Source of the DNA: JBLNBN01 sp050260015 | GTDB taxonomy: Bacteria > Bacteroidota > Ignavibacteria > Kapaibacteriales > UBA2268 | Reading direction: 5' to 3' | Assembly (NCBI GenBank): GCA_050260015.1 | Contig: JBLNBN010000051.1 | Location: 1 to 23,752, forward strand | Length of the DNA: 23,752 nt | Shown here: positions 1 through 8,236 of the stretch, piece after piece | How positions within the stretch are numbered: the stretch's first letter is position 1 | Layout of the letters: the number at the start of each line of letters is the position of its first letter | Notes under the pieces: model-generated | Databases searched by the model: none | What the model saw: only the letters and a program-made list of their open reading frames with translations | What the model was told of the DNA's origin: nothing | Made by a program: the position numbers and the translations under genes

Positions 1-251
1 GCGCGGATGTTCTCTCGCGTCGGGACGTACTGCCGCCACTGCCCAGTGGTTAAATGCCAGAATATGGCGAATGCGATCAGGGCTATAAACGCGTATGCGG
101 ATATGTTATGCACCCTGACAGCTTCCTCGAAACCAAGAAACTTATACGAGCCGTGAATTTCAAAGCCTGTAAAGGCAAGCAGCAGTACGAGAGCCGCCTG
201 AGCCCAATGCCAGAATCTTTCAAACGCCGAATAGATATAAACCGATGCCAT
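1..251 (-). CDS. cytochrome b subunit, partial (3' end outside window)
   Basis: The minus strand is open from an ATG at 249-251 to the left edge, giving the first 83 residues of a membrane protein that begins MASVYIYSAFERFWHWAQ. It has an FWHW motif near residues 13-16, a hydrophobic helix (about 18-33), a VHN motif and a second helix ending in FWHLTTG. Histidines in these positions are typical heme b ligands in the cytochrome b561/thiosulfate-reductase cytochrome b/formate dehydrogenase gamma group. The start lies 2 nt past the stop of the octaheme cytochrome gene, so the two are almost certainly co-transcribed and translationally coupled. Inferred role: quinol-oxidising inner-membrane partner that passes electrons to the periplasmic multiheme cytochrome. 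The family is fairly sure; the exact subfamily is not, because most of the gene is missing. Confidence 0.8.
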   Translation of the reverse strand, partial: MASVYIYSAFERFWHWAQAALVLLLAFTGFEIHGSYKFLGFEEAVRVHNISAYAFIALIAFAIFWHLTTGQWRQYVPTRENIR

Positions 252-253
252 AT

Positions 254-1831
254 TTAATTCCCTTTATTTTTTCTGCTTGAAAATATCCTCATCGCGCCGT
301 GCCCGGCAACGCCTATCAACGTCATTATTATTATCGCTATGCCGCTCGTTTCAACTATGCCGTTGCGGTCGCGGGCTGGCATATAGAAGTCGTTAAGCCC
401 GGCCAGGCGGCTGCCGTTTTGAGTGTGGCACTCGACGCATTTGACGGTATTCTCTTTCGTTCCTACCATGTGGTTTACCGGCCAGTTCATTACGGTCTCG
501 ATGAAATCGTATTTGCCGGAATATGGCAGGCCCGCTTCCTTCATACCGACTTCCGAAGCGCGCTGCCAATTGAAATCCTTCCAGAAAGCCCCCTCTCCGG
601 GGTTGTCGGCGTAGAGCTTCGGCTGTATAAGTATTTGATTTACCGGGTCGGCGGGCTGGCGCGCGCGATGTCTCTTAAGGGGAATTATCTTCGCGTCGGG
701 ATCCGCATAGTCTCCGTAGAGCGGATTCAGCTCGAGCGTCTTTTTGCCGTAATCCGGTATTTTCTCGCCAAGCAGGTAATGCGTCGCCGTTCCGTTGAAC
801 CATGCGTATTCGGGCTTTAAGTTCTTCGCCCACTTGAACGTTCCTTTTATGGATAGATAGGTATGGTTTCCGAAGGCGTCGTCCTCTTCGTAGGGCTTGC
901 CGTCGCGGAGCCTGCCTGCAGTGGACCAGTCCCAGGCCACTTTAGTGGCGGCGTCCTTGGCGTACGTGGGGATGTGGCAGGTCTGGCAGGCTACTTTCAG
1001 CGTATGCTCGTTGAGTATGTCTTTATCGTGGGGAGTCTCCGTATGGCACTGCTCGCAGGTAACGCGGTTCCTGTTCATAGAGCTAAGGCTGTACATCTTA
1101 CCCGAGATGACGTGGTTCTGCGTTACGTGGCAGTCCGTGCACTCCATGTTCATGCCCTCGACGGCCATGTGCGCGTCCAATTCTTTACTTGGCTCGAATA
1201 GAGACTTTTCGAGATCGCCGTGCTTTACGTTATTGCCGCCGCCGCCGAAGAAATGGCATACGCCGCAATTGCTGCGTTTAGGCTTTCCAACCGATTGAGC
1301 CGCTTTAGCAAGGTCGACTTTCGGATCTGGCGCGCCCTCGAGTTCCTGCCCCTTAGCATAAGTTTCGGAGTTGTCGTGGCAGACGAGGCAGTCAATATTG
1401 GTGGAATCGACGTAATTTAATTTATTGTTCTCGGTCGTTTCTCCAAGCCCGATATGGCACTTCGCGCAGGATTTTTCGTTTCCCTGCACGCCTATGCAGA
1501 AGTTATTTACGGCATTTTTCTTACCTATATAGACAATGCCCTTACCCTTTTCGTACTCCGGGCGTTCCCAGTTCCAATGGTTGGAATGCATGACTTCCGT
1601 GTGGCGTCCGTTGTGGCAGGAGATGCACGCGGCGGTGAGCTGGCGAGGATTTTCGAACTTTCCCTGCAACTGCGCGAATTTCGAGTGATCTACAGATTTG
1701 ACGGGTTTGCGGGAGTACTTTTCCCGAAGCTTCTCGAGGTTGTCCGTTTCACCGGAAGCCGGTTTAAAGGCTGCGATTGCGGCAATTAATAATAGCCCGA
1801 AAGCGAATAAACCGAGTATGATTTTCTTCAT
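254..1831 (-). CDS. otr: octaheme tetrathionate reductase-family cytochrome c
   Basis: This is a 525-residue protein with exactly eight CXXCH heme sites, at residues 69, 122, 148, 189, 231, 259, 282 and 465. Spacing and flanking motifs (NNFCIGVQGNEKSCAKCH, then a CLVCHD site) match the octaheme tetrathionate reductase (OTR) family first described from Shewanella. Members reduce tetrathionate, nitrite or hydroxylamine in vitro, and the physiological substrate is unsettled. The ATG at 1829-1831 is chosen as start because it opens a signal sequence (MKKIILGLFAFGLLL) and has AGGA 8 nt upstream; in-frame codons continue upstream to 1918 but encode no plausible leader. A C-terminal hydrophobic helix (about 495-511) followed by RIFSSRKNKGN suggests the periplasmic head is anchored in the inner membrane. 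The cytochrome b gene directly downstream supports a quinol-linked respiratory complex. The gene symbol reflects the family name only. Confidence 0.85.
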   Translation of the reverse strand: MKKIILGLFAFGLLLIAAIAAFKPASGETDNLEKLREKYSRKPVKSVDHSKFAQLQGKFENPRQLTAACISCHNGRHTEVMHSNHWNWERPEYEKGKGIVYIGKKNAVNNFCIGVQGNEKSCAKCHIGLGETTENNKLNYVDSTNIDCLVCHDNSETYAKGQELEGAPDPKVDLAKAAQSVGKPKRSNCGVCHFFGGGGNNVKHGDLEKSLFEPSKELDAHMAVEGMNMECTDCHVTQNHVISGKMYSLSSMNRNRVTCEQCHTETPHDKDILNEHTLKVACQTCHIPTYAKDAATKVAWDWSTAGRLRDGKPYEEDDAFGNHTYLSIKGTFKWAKNLKPEYAWFNGTATHYLLGEKIPDYGKKTLELNPLYGDYADPDAKIIPLKRHRARQPADPVNQILIQPKLYADNPGEGAFWKDFNWQRASEVGMKEAGLPYSGKYDFIETVMNWPVNHMVGTKENTVKCVECHTQNGSRLAGLNDFYMPARDRNGIVETSGIAIIIMTLIGVAGHGAMRIFSSRKNKGN

Positions 1832-1866
1832 CTTTACAGTCCTGATTTCGTTGGATTTATTTAATG

Positions 1867-1874
1867 CAAACATA
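1867..1874 (-). promoter_or_regulatory. candidate -7 element for the otr operon
   Basis: On the minus strand this reads TATGTTTG, an exact match to the Bacteroidota -7 consensus TAnnTTTG. It lies 35 nt upstream of the proposed otr start. No convincing TTTG -33 box is present at the right distance (TTTTCG is the closest), so this is only a candidate. The 131-nt gap between otr and the ABC ATPase gene (1832-1962) holds nothing else that I recognise. Confidence 0.3.
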
Positions 1875-1962
1875 AGAAATATTTCCCGAAAAGCATAGGA
1901 GAAGGGATATACCTGCAAGATAAATCGCTGGAGGAGAATTAATTATATAATGGAAGGCGAGC

Positions 1963-2643
1963 CTAAACTATAGCGCCGTCTTTCATAGTAATAACGCGGC
2001 CGGCGGCGCGCGCAATTTCTTCGCTATGGGTGGCCACAACGAAAGTTAAATTAAATTCCCTTTGGAGCCGGGAGATGAGCTCAAGGGCGCCCTGCGCGTT
2101 GCGGGAGTCGAGATTGCCCGTAGGCTCGTCGGCGAATACGATGGAAGGCTTATTGATTACAGCGCGGGCGAGCGCCGCGCGCTGCTGCTCGCCGCCCGAG
2201 AGCTCGGAGGGCTTGTGGTGCGAACGCGCCCCGATCCCTACTATATCGATTAGCTCGACGGCTTGCTTTTCGGCTTTGCGGTAGCCGGCGCCGGCAATTA
2301 GGGCGGGCATCATTATGTTCTCCAGCGCCGTAAATTCCGGAAGTAAATGGTGGAATTGGAAAACGAAACCGATATGCTTATTGCGGAAGCGGGAAAGAGC
2401 GCTCTCGCTCATAGATTCGTAACGATAGCTCTCGCCGCCTATCCCAAGAGTAATCGAGCCCTTGTCCGGCTTTTCAAGGGAACTTAAGATGTAGAGCAGA
2501 GTGCTTTTGCCTGCGCCGGAAGGCCCCACTATAGCCAGGAATTCCCCTTCGGGAACGTCTAACGACACGTTTCTCAAGGCAACCGTGGGTTCGGCCCCCG
2601 CTATGCTGTAAGATTTGCTCAAGCCCTCTGCTCTAATCATCAT
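1963..2643 (-). CDS. lolD: LolD-type ABC transporter ATP-binding protein
   Basis: A 226-residue ATPase of the MacB/LolD family. It has Walker A GPSGAGKST (about 41-49), a Q-loop (FVFQFHHLLPEFTALENIMMPALI in outline, with FQFHHLLPEFTALEN the characteristic LolD stretch), signature LSGGEQQR, Walker B IVFADEPTG with catalytic Glu, the D-loop NLDS and the H-loop in VVATHSEE. LolD hydrolyses ATP for LolCE to release lipoproteins from the inner membrane, which would suit a window rich in lipoprotein genes. However, no LolC/E permease gene lies in this window, so the partner must be elsewhere and a related MacB-like exporter ATPase remains possible. Two ATGs are adjacent; the second (2638-2640) is better spaced from GGAAG than the first. 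It sits 34 nt downstream of the OmpA-like gene in the same direction and may share its transcript. Confidence 0.85.
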   Translation of the reverse strand: MMIRAEGLSKSYSIAGAEPTVALRNVSLDVPEGEFLAIVGPSGAGKSTLLYILSSLEKPDKGSITLGIGGESYRYESMSESALSRFRNKHIGFVFQFHHLLPEFTALENIMMPALIAGAGYRKAEKQAVELIDIVGIGARSHHKPSELSGGEQQRAALARAVINKPSIVFADEPTGNLDSRNAQGALELISRLQREFNLTFVVATHSEEIARAAGRVITMKDGAIV

Positions 2644-2677
2644 TCTTCCGTAAATTTACTAAAACTCTAAATTAACG

Positions 2678-4141
2678 CTAAAACTTAGTTATTTTCATTT
2701 CAACGCGGCGATTGGTCGCGCGAGCCTCTTCCGTCGTTTCGCGAACTAAGGGTTGCGATTCCCCGTAGCCCTTGGTTTCTATTCGGGAAGCCTCGATACC
2801 ATGGTCGCTAAGCCATTTCTTGACGGAAGCGGCGCGATCGCGCGAAAGCTTCATGTTGTAATCGGCATCGCCGACGTCGTCCGTATGCCCTTCGAGTAGA
2901 ACGGCGACGCTTGCTCTGTCGCGCAGGAAATCCGCAATGCGCTCAAGCTCGGGTATAGATTCGTCCTTCAGCTCGCTCTTGTCAAAGTCGAAGAAGACGA
3001 GCAGCCTCGTTACGTTCTTCGATAGCTCTATGTCCTTACGGATCTCGCGTCCCTTCTCGTTAGCCGGTATTTCAAATCTCTCGGAGTAGAACAAGTAGCC
3101 CGGCCTGGTGGAAGTAATCGAATATGTCCTGCCCGGGATAAGTACGACGTAGTACTCGCCCGTTTCGTCGTCGCTATTGAAGCTGGCAATTTTTTTATTC
3201 GATTTCAGGTCGGTTATCGTGACGACGCTGCCTAATGGCTCGCGAGTCTCCGCGTCGCTGACTACGCCTGTAACGTAAACGACCGCTTCGGGTTCATTCG
3301 GGTTCGGCACGGCCGTATAAACGTCCAGCGCGCCGTCGCCGCCGGGACGATCCGAGGAGAAGTAGGCTATGTTGGTGTTCTGCAGCGGGACGTAAAAGTA
3401 CTCGTCGCTCGAGGAATTGATCGGTTCGCCCGCGTTCCGCGGAGCGGCGAATGAAGTCCCGGAAAGCCTGGTGAAATAAATATCAAATCCGCCGAAGCCG
3501 CCGCCCCGGTTCGAGGCGAAGCTGAACGTCTTGTTGTCCGCGCTGATGATCGGGGACATATCGTCGTACATACTGTTTACAGCGGAGCCGAGGTTCTGCG
3601 CGCGCGTCCAGCCTTCGCGGGTGCGGTAGGCTACGTAGATATCCGTGCCGCCCTGGCCGCCCGGTCGATCCGAAGCGAAGTAGAGCGTAGAGCCGTCGCT
3701 CGTTATCGAGGGCTGCGAGTCCCAGGAGTCGGAGTTAACGGTAGGTCCGAGGTTGGTGATCTCCGTCCACTCGCCTTTTACGCGGCGCGCGCTGTAGAGG
3801 TCCGTTCTTCCCTCGGAGCGCGATTCGTGCTCGTAGGCCGCGAATACCATATAGTTGCCGTCGGGGGTGAGCGTTACGGAGCCGGCCTGCTTGGCGTCGT
3901 TGATTTCGCCTTCGGTCATGCCTGCGAGCTCGTACATTCCGTCCGCGTTTCTCGTAATTTCAAAGACGCGTTGCTTGCCGCCCCGGCGGTCGCTTGTGAA
4001 GTAAAATTGCCTGCCGTTGTGCGCTTGCGCGGGAGCAAAGTCGTCCGACGAGGAATTGAATTCCCAGGGACGCACCTGCACGTCCTGGGCCATAAGGCAA
4101 GTTGCCGCTATAAAAACGATAAAAGAAAGTATGTTTTTCAT
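2678..4141 (-). CDS. PD40-repeat OmpA-family outer-membrane protein
   Basis: A 487-residue secreted protein with a signal peptide (MKNILSFIVFIAATCLMAQ). About residues 25-280 are PD40/WD40-like propeller blades with repeated motifs such as FYFTSDRRGG, LYFASDRPGGQGGTDIY, FSFASNRGGGFGGFDIYF and YFSSDRPGGDGALDVY. A short carboxypeptidase-regulatory-like beta-sandwich follows (VTGVVSDAETREPLGSVV). The C terminus (about 380-487) is an OmpA peptidoglycan-binding domain with FFDFDKSELKDES, LEGHTDDVGDADYN, LSRDRAASVKKWL and RRVEMK. This architecture is common in Bacteroidota, where such proteins tie the outer membrane to the cell wall and some work with T9SS or gliding machinery. The upstream barrel gene ends 15 nt before it, indicating an operon and perhaps a physical complex. 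A specific PorE-like role in T9SS is possible but unproven here. Confidence 0.85.
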   Translation of the reverse strand: MKNILSFIVFIAATCLMAQDVQVRPWEFNSSSDDFAPAQAHNGRQFYFTSDRRGGKQRVFEITRNADGMYELAGMTEGEINDAKQAGSVTLTPDGNYMVFAAYEHESRSEGRTDLYSARRVKGEWTEITNLGPTVNSDSWDSQPSITSDGSTLYFASDRPGGQGGTDIYVAYRTREGWTRAQNLGSAVNSMYDDMSPIISADNKTFSFASNRGGGFGGFDIYFTRLSGTSFAAPRNAGEPINSSSDEYFYVPLQNTNIAYFSSDRPGGDGALDVYTAVPNPNEPEAVVYVTGVVSDAETREPLGSVVTITDLKSNKKIASFNSDDETGEYYVVLIPGRTYSITSTRPGYLFYSERFEIPANEKGREIRKDIELSKNVTRLLVFFDFDKSELKDESIPELERIADFLRDRASVAVLLEGHTDDVGDADYNMKLSRDRAASVKKWLSDHGIEASRIETKGYGESQPLVRETTEEARATNRRVEMKITKF

Positions 4142-4156
4142 TGTTTTGCCTCCCGC

Positions 4157-5044
4157 CTATATGTTAAACCATAATGCAACCGCAAGCTGTAGCCCGTGTA
4201 ATTGCCTGTTCTCAAATCCTGTTCGTTGGATAAGTTCGCCCGTAACCCCGTTATTCACTTCGGTAATCTGATCTTTCAATACAGGGGTCAGGAAATATTG
4301 AAAACGCGCCTGCGGAACGATAGAAAGCCGGCTGTTTATCTGGAATTTGTAACCTACCCCAATTTCCAAAGCGGTTCGGGATTGCTCAAAAAATGCCTTA
4401 TCGACCTCGTTCCTAATCCGTTGTGTGTCGTCCGAGCTGTTAAAGTTCGTACTCGTAGTCCATGCGACCGAGGAAACAGGAGTCCCATCGTAAGTGTGCA
4501 GATATTGCTCGTACTCGGGCGTGCCGTTCATTGATTCGAATAGCGCGCCCACGGTCATAAAGAACTCGGGAGTAAAGCTATATCTGTAGTAAAGGTTGAG
4601 GCTTGCCCAATCCGTTATGAATTTATATTCGTAATCCGTCTTAACCTTCGTGTCGAACGTCGTCGTCGCGGAGTCCGTAATGTCATTCCCAAAATTTCTC
4701 GATTCATAACCGATGCGCAATCCAATAGCCGATTTTGAATCAAAAGAGTAATCTACAAAAACGGCGAAATGCGGTGATATGCCGTTAGCTTTGTCGAAAA
4801 CCTGGTTAAACGTAGGGTTTTCTCTACCGTCGGCAAAGAACCATACCTGGTCTTGCTTGAACATATTGTAGTTCACGCCCCCCTCCAGGCCCACGGCCCA
4901 GGGGCTGCCGCCGTAGACGAAGAAATCGTCGCCGTAGCCCTCGGGCTTGCCCTTTGGCCGCAGGACGTCCTCCTGAGCGGAAAGCGCGCCGAGAGCGATG
5001 AAAAATATGGCCGCGAGCCATATAAATTTGTTATGAAATTTCAT
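4157..5044 (-). CDS. outer-membrane beta-barrel protein
   Basis: A 295-residue protein with a signal peptide (MKFHNKFIWLAAIFFIALGALSAQ) and alternating amphipathic strands, for example AVFVDYSFDSKSAIGLRIGY, FITDWASLNLYYRYSF, TALEIGVGYKFQ and RLSIVPQARFQYFL. It ends in LHGLQLAVALWFNI, a typical aromatic last strand recognised by the BAM complex. The strand number cannot be set by eye, but 10-12 would fit the length. It resembles the generic PorT/OMP beta-barrel families of Bacteroidota without a specific match that I can name. A good Shine-Dalgarno (GAGG, 8 nt before the ATG) supports the start. It is first in the cluster with the PD40-OmpA gene, and the pair may work together. Confidence 0.75.
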   Translation of the reverse strand: MKFHNKFIWLAAIFFIALGALSAQEDVLRPKGKPEGYGDDFFVYGGSPWAVGLEGGVNYNMFKQDQVWFFADGRENPTFNQVFDKANGISPHFAVFVDYSFDSKSAIGLRIGYESRNFGNDITDSATTTFDTKVKTDYEYKFITDWASLNLYYRYSFTPEFFMTVGALFESMNGTPEYEQYLHTYDGTPVSSVAWTTSTNFNSSDDTQRIRNEVDKAFFEQSRTALEIGVGYKFQINSRLSIVPQARFQYFLTPVLKDQITEVNNGVTGELIQRTGFENRQLHGLQLAVALWFNI

Positions 5045-5455
5045 AAGCCTGCCTCGTTAAAGTTATAGGAATTAACAGTTATTTCCATTTATTAGAATTC
5101 CGCTTTAAATCGACTTTTCTACAATCTCTATAACGAATTTCGCGTGGTTTAATTTATGCATATTTAAATAATTATATTCATTAAGCGGTTTGCAGTTAAT
5201 TGATTATTTTCGATAATTCATGTCGAACGCTACTAAGGATTTAATTATATATATTTTTGCCTTTTTGTTCGACTGGTTTTCATCCTTCCAACCTTCACTT
5301 TTTTCGTAAAAGCTATATTTCTCTTTATATTACCGTTTATCAGTAAAAATGCTGATTTTGTTGTCTTAACGCATTATTAACCGAATATTAACGTAACCTT
5401 AGCTTTATTTATGTAATTTAATCTTGCCATTTCTTCATTAAATTTCAGGTGATTT
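5045..5455. other. AT-rich divergent intergenic region
   Basis: These 411 bp separate the leftward barrel/OmpA operon from the rightward phosphoesterase pair. I see no open frame with a plausible start and no RNA gene. Promoters for both directions must lie here, but no match to TTTG-N19-21-TAnnTTTG is convincing. One perfect 7-bp inverted repeat is listed separately. Confidence 0.6.
5222..5273. repeat. imperfect inverted repeat, possible operator or hairpin
   Basis: GTCGAAC at 5222-5228 is matched perfectly by GTTCGAC at 5267-5273. Inside these arms, AAGG (5236-5239) can pair with CCTT (5260-5263) around an AT-rich loop. The position in the middle of the divergent intergenic region would allow it to act on either operon. 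The spacing is long and may be chance. Confidence 0.3.
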
Positions 5456-6787
5456 ATGAAAGGCTGTTACTTTAAAAGGACTTTTACGGCGCTGGCGTTC
5501 CTGGTTACGGCAGCATTTTTTGGCGGCTGTAGGGAGGATAATTCACCGTCTAACCCCGGCGATCCGCTGACGATGATCGCAGTGATCTCCGACCCGCATT
5601 CCTACGACCTAAGCCTTGGCCATTCCGGCCTTGCCTGGCAACAATATTTAATGTCGGATCGAAAATTACTCGATGAAAACGAAGCTATTTTCGACGCGTT
5701 TATTAAAGAAATGAAGTGCAACCGCGCGATCAAGGTCGTGCTGGTTTGCGGCGACATGACGAAGGACGGCGAAGCCTCCAGCCACAGTAAGATGGCCGGC
5801 AAGTTGCGCGAAATCGAAAAAACCGGCAAACGGGTGTACGTAATTCCCGGCAATCACGACGTGTCGAATCCATTTAGCCGCAGCTATCATACCGATCTGT
5901 CCGAACCCGCCCCAAATATAACGGCGGCTCAATTCGCGAGTATTTACGATGATTTCGGCTATAAGGAAGCTATAGCGCGCGACCCCAATTCGCTTTCCTA
6001 CGTCGTTGAGCCGGCGCCGGGCGTTTGGATAATAGCTATGGACGCCGCGAGGTACCGCGAGAACACTTCGACGACGCTCGTACACGACGGCAAGTTCTAC
6101 CCCGAGACGCTCGCCTGGATAAAGCAAAAGCTAACGGAAGCGAAATGTAAAGGCAAAAGGGTCATCGGGTTTATGCATCACGGTATGATCGAGCATTTTA
6201 CCGGGCAGAAGTCGCTCTCCGTCTCGGCCGAATACGTTATCGACGATTGGAACATAGTCGCGCCGCAACTGGCCGGCTTAGGGCTTCGCCTGGTCTTTAC
6301 CGGGCACTTCCACGCCAACGACGTAACGGCCTTAAGCTCCGGCGGGAATACGATATTCGACGTGGAGACCGCCTCGCTAATTGGCTATCCAAGCTCCTAC
6401 CGCGTAGTAGGATTGATGAAAAACGGGATGGTCAATATCTGGACGAAGCTAATTCAAACGATCGATTACCCCATCCCCGGGGGGCTCACGTTCCAGCTCT
6501 ACGCGGAGCAGGAAATCAGGGCGGGCATGACGGGGCTTGCCGCGTACATACTTGAGGGAAGCTTCGGGCTGCCGCACGCCCAAGCCTTATACCTGGCTCC
6601 GTTCGTCGGCGACGCGTTCGTGCGCCATTACAAAGGCGACGAGACGATACCGCCCGACACCCAGGCCGTAATAGCCATGCTTAAATCCGACCCGGCGAGC
6701 GCGCCCCTGGGATACGCGCTGGAAAGCATGCTGACGGACCTCGCCCCGCCGGACAATTGCGTGTCGCTAAATATTCCATTCAATTAA
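5456..6787 (+). CDS. metallophosphoesterase lipoprotein (copy 1)
   Basis: A 443-residue lipoprotein with a lipobox ending at Cys25 (AAFFGGC). The calcineurin-like phosphoesterase core shows all metal motifs: SDPH (Asp46, His48), CGDMTKDGE (Asp100), PGNHD (Asn133, His134), MHHG (His241-242) and TGHFH (His284, His286). These ligate the two-metal centre of the family, which hydrolyses phosphomono- or diesters including cyclic nucleotides; the substrate here is unknown. A C-terminal segment of about 120 residues after the core is conserved with copy 2 (QLYAE, GMTGLAAY, GDAFVRHYKG, LESMLTDLAP). Residues after the lipidated Cys (REDN) are acidic, which in Bacteroidota often goes with surface export. 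The start has AGGTGA 3 nt upstream. It probably shares a transcript with the next gene, 32 nt downstream. Confidence 0.85.
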   Translation: MKGCYFKRTFTALAFLVTAAFFGGCREDNSPSNPGDPLTMIAVISDPHSYDLSLGHSGLAWQQYLMSDRKLLDENEAIFDAFIKEMKCNRAIKVVLVCGDMTKDGEASSHSKMAGKLREIEKTGKRVYVIPGNHDVSNPFSRSYHTDLSEPAPNITAAQFASIYDDFGYKEAIARDPNSLSYVVEPAPGVWIIAMDAARYRENTSTTLVHDGKFYPETLAWIKQKLTEAKCKGKRVIGFMHHGMIEHFTGQKSLSVSAEYVIDDWNIVAPQLAGLGLRLVFTGHFHANDVTALSSGGNTIFDVETASLIGYPSSYRVVGLMKNGMVNIWTKLIQTIDYPIPGGLTFQLYAEQEIRAGMTGLAAYILEGSFGLPHAQALYLAPFVGDAFVRHYKGDETIPPDTQAVIAMLKSDPASAPLGYALESMLTDLAPPDNCVSLNIPFN

Positions 6788-6819
6788 CTGTCGCTTTTTA
6801 ATTCAAACAAAGGTGATTT

Positions 6820-8145
6820 ATGAGGGAATTTCGCGTTTTGAAACCAATTATCGCCGCGCTGTTCATCGCGGCTTTCTTCGCAGGCTGCAAGGACGACGAT
6901 TCGCCGTCAAATTCCGGGCAGCCGGAAACTACTATAGCGGTTGCGTCCGACCTTCATTCATACGACCTGAGCCTCGGGCATTCCGGGGAAGCATGGAAAG
7001 AATACCTGGCAATGGACCGCAAGCTGCTCGACGAGAACGAAGCCATCTTCGACGCCTTCGTACAGGAAATGAAGAACAACTCCGGCGTTAAGATCATCCT
7101 TATCCCGGGGGACTTAACCAAGGACGGGGAGGAGGCCAGCCACGTAAAGCTCGCCGGCAAGCTTCGCGAGCTCGAGAAAGCTGGAAAGAAGATATTCGTA
7201 ATACCGGGCAATCACGACATAGCAAATCCGGGCAGCAGGAGCTACCATACCGACGCTTCCGAATCGACTCCCAATATTACGGCGGACAAATTTGCGACTA
7301 TTTACGCGGAGTTTGGCTACTCGGAAGCGGTCTCGCGCGATCCGAATTCTCTATCATATATCGTCGAGCCGACGCCGGGCGTATGGATTTTCGCATTGGA
7401 CGCCGCCAAGTACCGCGAGAATCCCGGGCAACCCGCAGCCGTGCCAAGCGGGAAATTCAGACCGGAAACAATAACCTGGATGAGGCAAAAACTATCGGAA
7501 GGCAAAAGCCTGGGAAAGGTCTTGATTGGATTCATGCACTTTGGGCTGGTCGAGCACTTTACCGGGCAAAAGACGCTTTCCGTGTCCTCGGAGTATGTGC
7601 TCGACGACTGGAACACAGTCGCGCCGCAACTTATGGATGCGGGGCTAAACTTAGTCTTCACCGGGCACTTCCACGCGAATGATATAACGGCGTACCAGGC
7701 TGGAGGCAAAACGCTTTACGACGTTGAAACCGCCTCGCTCGTGGGCTATCCCAGCTCCTATCGGGTAGTCAAAATTACCAGGGGCAACGCGAGCGTATCG
7801 ACGAAAACTATTAATAACGTTAATTGGACGTTCCCGGAAGGCTTGACGTTCCAGCTCTACGCGGAAAGGGAAATAAAGAAGGGCATGACGGGTCTGGCGG
7901 CGTATATGTTGACAAATCCGCCCTTTAATCTAAATAATGAGCAGGCGGAATACCTCGCGCCCTACATCGGCGACGCGTTCGTGCGCCATTACAAAGGCAA
8001 CGAAACGATACCGACCGAAACGCAGCTCGTAATTAACAATTTAAAGGGATCGCCCGACACGGCTCCCCTGGGAATGGCTCTCGAAAGCATGCTGACGGAC
8101 TTGGCGCCGGACGACAACGCCTTTACCGTTCCGCTCGCCAAATAG
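6820..8145 (+). CDS. metallophosphoesterase lipoprotein (copy 2)
   Basis: A 441-residue tandem paralogue of the preceding gene; by eye roughly two-thirds of positions are identical and the alignment is nearly gapless. The lipobox ends at Cys23 (IAAFFAGC), followed by KDDD, which fits the K-(D/E)2 type of lipoprotein surface-export signal described in Bacteroidota. Metal motifs are all present: SDLH, PGDLTKDGE, PGNHD, GFMHFG and TGHFH. The second His of the copy 1 MHHG motif is Phe here, next to the conserved ligand His, which may alter the active site. The 13-nt leader AGGTGATTTATGA, which includes the ribosome site and start codon, is identical in both copies, so the duplication included the leader. 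A strong terminator follows the stop. Confidence 0.85.
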   Translation: MREFRVLKPIIAALFIAAFFAGCKDDDSPSNSGQPETTIAVASDLHSYDLSLGHSGEAWKEYLAMDRKLLDENEAIFDAFVQEMKNNSGVKIILIPGDLTKDGEEASHVKLAGKLRELEKAGKKIFVIPGNHDIANPGSRSYHTDASESTPNITADKFATIYAEFGYSEAVSRDPNSLSYIVEPTPGVWIFALDAAKYRENPGQPAAVPSGKFRPETITWMRQKLSEGKSLGKVLIGFMHFGLVEHFTGQKTLSVSSEYVLDDWNTVAPQLMDAGLNLVFTGHFHANDITAYQAGGKTLYDVETASLVGYPSSYRVVKITRGNASVSTKTINNVNWTFPEGLTFQLYAEREIKKGMTGLAAYMLTNPPFNLNNEQAEYLAPYIGDAFVRHYKGNETIPTETQLVINNLKGSPDTAPLGMALESMLTDLAPDDNAFTVPLAK

Positions 8146-8185
8146 AATTCGTAGAATATCAATTAATTTTCCCGATGTAAGTCGA

Positions 8186-8220
8186 AAGCCGCGTCCCACA
8201 GAAGACGCGGCTTAAATTTT
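8186..8220 (+). terminator. rho-independent terminator of the phosphoesterase operon
   Basis: A perfect 10-bp stem, AAGCCGCGTC (8186-8195) with GACGCGGCTT (8204-8213), has an 8-nt loop and is followed by AAATTTTTTG-type T-rich sequence. It lies 40 nt past the phosphoesterase stop and between convergent genes, so the stem may also slow transcription from the opposite strand, although the T-run there is poor. Confidence 0.85.
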
Positions 8221-8236
8221 TGTGGCTGGCGATAAA

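Noticed and set aside
299..820. Long plus-strand open frames inside the octaheme cytochrome gene and similar antisense frames in other genes
   Set aside because: They lie wholly within strongly supported genes in other frames, have no domain signatures and no ribosome sites.
1930..1975. Plus-strand mini reading frame MEGEPKL preceded by a strong GGAGGA ribosome-site-like sequence
   Set aside because: Only seven codons long, antisense to the end of the ABC ATPase gene, and the spacing from GGAGGA is too long. Most likely chance.
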